A stretch of DNA of 64,000 bases from Cellulomonas flavigena DSM 20109. Its GTDB lineage: Bacteria; Actinomycetota; Actinomycetes; Actinomycetales; Cellulomonadaceae. This document shows, piece by piece, positions 61,258 to 64,000 of the stretch. Below the pieces are notes generated by a model that was not told where the DNA came from, did not search any database, and was given only the letters and a program-made list of their open reading frames with translations. Position 1 is the first letter of the stretch, and every line of letters starts with the position of its first letter. A program made the translations under genes and the position numbers. Location: assembly GCF_000092865.1 (NCBI RefSeq), contig NC_014151.1, positions 2,356,001-2,420,000 of the forward strand, given 5' to 3'.

Positions 61258-62541
61258 TCAGTGCCGCGGCGGGTGCACGAGCCGGGTGTGCAGCTCCACC
61301 GCCGAGACGTCGGTGAGCGAGGCGACCTGGTCGACGACGACGCGCAGCCGCCGCGCGTCGTCGTCGGCCGCGCGCCAGTCGGCCGCGAACGGCGGCTCGA
61401 GCACGTCGGCGCCACGGTCGGCCATGACCTCGACGAGGTCGGCGAGGATCTCGCGCTGGCGCAGGTACAGCGGCTCGAGCTCGCGCGGCGCCATGACGTA
61501 CGCCACGGCCAGGCCCTTGAGCACGAGGATCTCCGCGAGCGTCTCGTGCGGCACGACGAGCTCCGCCGCGTACCGCGTCAGCGGACCCTCGCCGTAGCGG
61601 GCACGGGTGGCCTGCTGCGCGGCCTTCGCGAACCGCCCGATGAGCTGGCTCGTCGCGTCCTTGAGCACCGCGAGCGCGCGGCGTGAGCCGTCGAACCCCG
61701 CCTCCCAGAACCGTGCCGCGACGAGCCGGTCCATCGCGGCCTGCAGCTCGTCGGCCGTGACCTCGCTGCCGTACCAGGTGTCGACGGCCTCGACGACCCG
61801 CGCACGCTCGTCGGGGCGCGTGAGCACCCCGAGGTCGAGGCGCCCGCCGACCACGGCGTCCTCGACGTCGTGCACGGAGTACGAGATGTCGTCCGCGAGG
61901 TCCATGACCTGCGCCTCGAGGCACTTGCGCCCCGCGGGCGCGTCGGCGCGCAACCACGTGAAGACCGGCAGGTCGTCCTCGTAGACGCCGAACTTGTGGG
62001 TCGGGCGGCCGCTGGCGGGGCTGATCGGACCCTGCCCGTGGCGCCACGGGTACTTCACGGACGCGTCGAGGCTGGCCCGCGTGAGGTTGAGCCCCACGGA
62101 GCGACCGTCGGGCGCGACGACCTTGGGGTCCAGGCGCGTCAGCAGGCGCAGCGTCTGCGCGTTGCCCTCGAACCCGCCGATGCCGCGCGCGATCTCCGCG
62201 AGGGCGCGCTCGCCGTTGTGGCCGAACGGCGGGTGCCCGAGGTCGTGCGCGAGGCACGCGGAGTCGACGACGTCGGGGTCGCAGCCCAGCGCCTTGCCGA
62301 TCTCGCGGCCGACCTGCGCGACCTCGAGCGTGTGCGTCAGGCGCGTGCGCACGAAGTCGTCCGACGAGGGGCCGAGCACCTGCGTCTTGGCGCCGAGGCG
62401 CCGCAGCGCCGAGGAGTGCACGAGGCGCGCGCGGTCACGCTCGAACGGGGTCCGCTCGCGGGACTTCTCCCCCTCGGCCACCCACCGCTCGCGGTCGGCG
62501 TCGGCGTACCCGTCGGCGCTGGTCACGGTGGGGGCGGTCAC
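61258..62541 (-). CDS. dgt: Deoxyguanosinetriphosphate triphosphohydrolase-like protein
   Basis: A 427-residue HD-domain enzyme that splits dNTPs into nucleoside and triphosphate. Metal ligands: His70 in RLTHTLEVAQ, His99-Asp100 in CLAHDLGHPPFGHNGE, and a later Asp in VMDLADDISYSVHDVED. RDRARLVHSSALRRLGAKTQV is the usual opening. GTG start at 62541. It lies near dnaG, as in many actinobacteria. Confidence 0.95.
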   Translation of the reverse strand: MTAPTVTSADGYADADRERWVAEGEKSRERTPFERDRARLVHSSALRRLGAKTQVLGPSSDDFVRTRLTHTLEVAQVGREIGKALGCDPDVVDSACLAHDLGHPPFGHNGERALAEIARGIGGFEGNAQTLRLLTRLDPKVVAPDGRSVGLNLTRASLDASVKYPWRHGQGPISPASGRPTHKFGVYEDDLPVFTWLRADAPAGRKCLEAQVMDLADDISYSVHDVEDAVVGGRLDLGVLTRPDERARVVEAVDTWYGSEVTADELQAAMDRLVAARFWEAGFDGSRRALAVLKDATSQLIGRFAKAAQQATRARYGEGPLTRYAAELVVPHETLAEILVLKGLAVAYVMAPRELEPLYLRQREILADLVEVMADRGADVLEPPFAADWRAADDDARRLRVVVDQVASLTDVSAVELHTRLVHPPRH

Positions 62542-62619
62542 GTGCCCAGGGTAGAGGCCGCCCGCGACGTGCCGCGGTGCGGTTGCTCACACCGGCACGT
62601 CACGAGCGGCCCGACCTCG

Positions 62620-63525
62620 TCAGCCCTTGACCGCACCGGCGGTCAGGCCGCCCACGATGTACTTCTGCAGGAAGAGGAACAGCACGAGCACGGGCAGCGC
62701 CGTGATGACGGCACCGGCGGCGAACAGGCCCCAGTTCGCCTCGAGCAGCGACGACACCCATCCGTACAGCCCCACGGCGACCGTCCAGTTGCGCTCCGAC
62801 TGCAGGACCAGGCGGGCGATGATGAAGTCGGCGAAGGTGCTGATGAAGGACAGCAGCGCGACGACCGCGAGGATCGGGGTCACCAGCCGCAGGATGATCG
62901 TCCAGTAGGTCTGCGCGTGCGTGGCGCCGTCGATCTTCGCGGCCTCGTCGAGCTCCTTGGGCACGGTGTTGAAGAACCCGTACATGAGGAACGTGTTCAC
63001 CCCGAGCGCGCCGCCCAGGTACACCGCGATCAGCGCGATCTTGCTGTTGAGACCGAGCGCCGGCACGACGTTGCCCAGCGAGATGAGCAGCAGGAAGATC
63101 GCGACGAACGCGAGCATCTGCGGGAACATCTGGACGATGAGCAGCGTCGTCAGGCCGACGCGGCGCCCCGTGAACCGGAAGCGCGAGAACGCGTAGGCCG
63201 CGGCCGCGCCCATGAGGACGGTGCCGATGCCGGTCGCGATCGCGATCTGCAGCGTGTTGCCGAGCCAGCGCCAGAACATCGTGCCGCCCAGCGCGTCGTA
63301 GTTGGCGGGGCTGAGCGACGAGAAGAGGCGGTTGGACCCGGTCAGCGTGCCGCCGTCGGCCAGCGACGCCGAGATGACGTAGACGATCGGGAAGGCCGCG
63401 TAGGCGACGGCGATGACGCCCACCAGGTGCCGCCAGCCGAGCTCGGCGAACCAGCGGTGGGGTCGCATGCGCGGCACTGCGGAGAACGACTTGCGGGTTG
63501 CGCGCGTGACGTCGGTGGTGGCCAT
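62620..63525 (-). CDS. Sugar ABC transporter permease, MalG type
   Basis: A 301-residue inner-membrane permease of the CUT1 family with six hydrophobic segments. The EAA loop that contacts the ATPase is KELDEAAKIDGATHAQTYWTIILRLVTP. The NRLFSSLSPANYDAL opening and C-terminal QKYIVGGLTAGAVKG are typical of maltose/oligosaccharide permeases. ATG one base after the stop of the partner permease gene, so one operon. The ATPase is not seen, as is common when MsiK-type ATPases are shared. Confidence 0.94.
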   Translation of the reverse strand: MATTDVTRATRKSFSAVPRMRPHRWFAELGWRHLVGVIAVAYAAFPIVYVISASLADGGTLTGSNRLFSSLSPANYDALGGTMFWRWLGNTLQIAIATGIGTVLMGAAAAYAFSRFRFTGRRVGLTTLLIVQMFPQMLAFVAIFLLLISLGNVVPALGLNSKIALIAVYLGGALGVNTFLMYGFFNTVPKELDEAAKIDGATHAQTYWTIILRLVTPILAVVALLSFISTFADFIIARLVLQSERNWTVAVGLYGWVSSLLEANWGLFAAGAVITALPVLVLFLFLQKYIVGGLTAGAVKG

Positions 63526-63526
63526 G

Positions 63527-64000
63527 TCAGTTGATCTCCTCGAACTGCTTCGTCCGCTTGAACGTGATCGCGGAGATGGTCGCCACGATGAGGAAGATGA
63601 CGATCGACAGCGCGCTGGCCAGGCCGTAGTTCTTGGCCGCGGTGCCGTCGAGGCCGGACACCGAGTAGACCATCGAGATGAGGATGTCGGTGTGGCCGAG
63701 CGGGACCGACGCGTCGGCGAAGCGCGGGCCGCCGCCGGTGAGCATGTAGATGAGCGTGAAGTTGTTGAAGTTGAAGGCGAACGACGAGATGAGCAGCGGC
63801 GAGGTCGCGACGAGCAGCAGCGGCAGCGTCACCGACCGCCACGTCCGCCACGCGCTCGCACCGTCGACCTTGGCGGCCTCCAGCACGTCACCCGGCAACG
63901 ACTGCAGAGCACCGGTGCAGATGAGGAACATGTACGGGAAGCCGAGCCACAGGTTCACGCCGAGCACGGAGAGCTTGGCCAGCCAGGGGTCCGTGAGCCA
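63527..64000 (-). CDS. Sugar ABC transporter permease, MalF type (cut by window end)
   Basis: The last 157 codons of a permease that continues past the window edge. It shows LGVNLWLGFPYMFLICTGALQSLPGDVLEAAKVDGASAW (EAA loop), FNFNNFTLIYMLTGGGP and a C-terminal helix ending RTKQFEEIN, all typical of MalF-type CUT1 subunits. It pairs with the MalG-type protein downstream; a substrate-binding lipoprotein gene would be expected further upstream, outside the window. Confidence 0.93.
   Translation of the reverse strand, partial: WLTDPWLAKLSVLGVNLWLGFPYMFLICTGALQSLPGDVLEAAKVDGASAWRTWRSVTLPLLLVATSPLLISSFAFNFNNFTLIYMLTGGGPRFADASVPLGHTDILISMVYSVSGLDGTAAKNYGLASALSIVIFLIVATISAITFKRTKQFEEIN

Noticed and set aside
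1..64000. Insertion sequences, prophage genes or CRISPR arrays
   Set aside because: No transposase, integrase, phage structural gene or regularly spaced repeat array was found on reading the window.

Overview
The window is very GC-rich (mostly above 70 %) and densely coded. It has the gene order and signals of an actinobacterium, and the gene content best fits Cellulomonadaceae or a relative (inference from content; no database was searched). The conserved backbone follows the order known from Mycobacterium and Streptomyces: glnA1 ... glnE-glnA2-panB-map, then a histidine phosphatase, a zinc-ribbon protein and a Nif3 protein, then peroxiredoxin, DUF3052, aceE, the PucR-type regulator fasR and fabD-fabH-acpP-fabF, and later DUF3145, def, bldC, dnaG and dgt. 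Many genes have a TAnnnT -10 box 12-13 nt before the start codon and no Shine-Dalgarno sequence, which suggests leaderless mRNAs.

Layout. 1-12 kb: nitrogen control (the end of glnA1, then glnE and glnA2), interrupted by a formate-dehydrogenase-type oxidoreductase with its FdhD partner and a secreted GH105-type glycosidase. 11-15.5 kb: pantothenate synthesis, methionine aminopeptidase, polyphosphate glucokinase and a fatty-acid desaturase behind a palindrome. 15.6-27.3 kb: a compact accessory cluster of an adenylate-forming enzyme, two FOXRED2-like flavoproteins, an aromatic amino-acid lyase with tyrosine/phenylalanine-type residues, a hydroxymandelate-oxidase-like enzyme, a P450, a cation/proton antiporter and a two-component system. 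It is organised around one symmetric divergent promoter. This is the best candidate here for an undescribed pathway.

27.5-29.4 kb: a lower-GC RES-Xre toxin-antitoxin pair next to the RNase P RNA gene (minus strand). 29.4-37.6 kb: housekeeping and stress genes, a bulb-lectin/NlpC wall hydrolase and tRNA-Val. 38-46.6 kb: pyruvate dehydrogenase E1 and the fatty-acid synthase II operon. The fasR and fab promoters share a TTGT-N9-ACAA dyad. A gene between aceE and fasR has a visible frameshift.

46.6-49.5 kb: an extracytoplasmic flavin electron-transfer locus (ApbE, an RnfD/NqrB-like membrane reductase fusion, an FMN-binding lipoprotein). 49.7-52.4 kb: DUF3145, def, and bldC preceded by a cyclic-di-GMP-I riboswitch. 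52.3-57.6 kb: tRNA-Met, two PAP2 phosphatases, tRNA-Asn, a three-gene island whose proteins carry an N-terminal LQxxAGNxAV motif like that of contractile-injection-system cargo, and a decayed phosphoesterase. 58-64 kb: a transglutaminase-like protein, dnaG, a YCII protein, dgt, and two sugar ABC permeases, the second cut by the window end.
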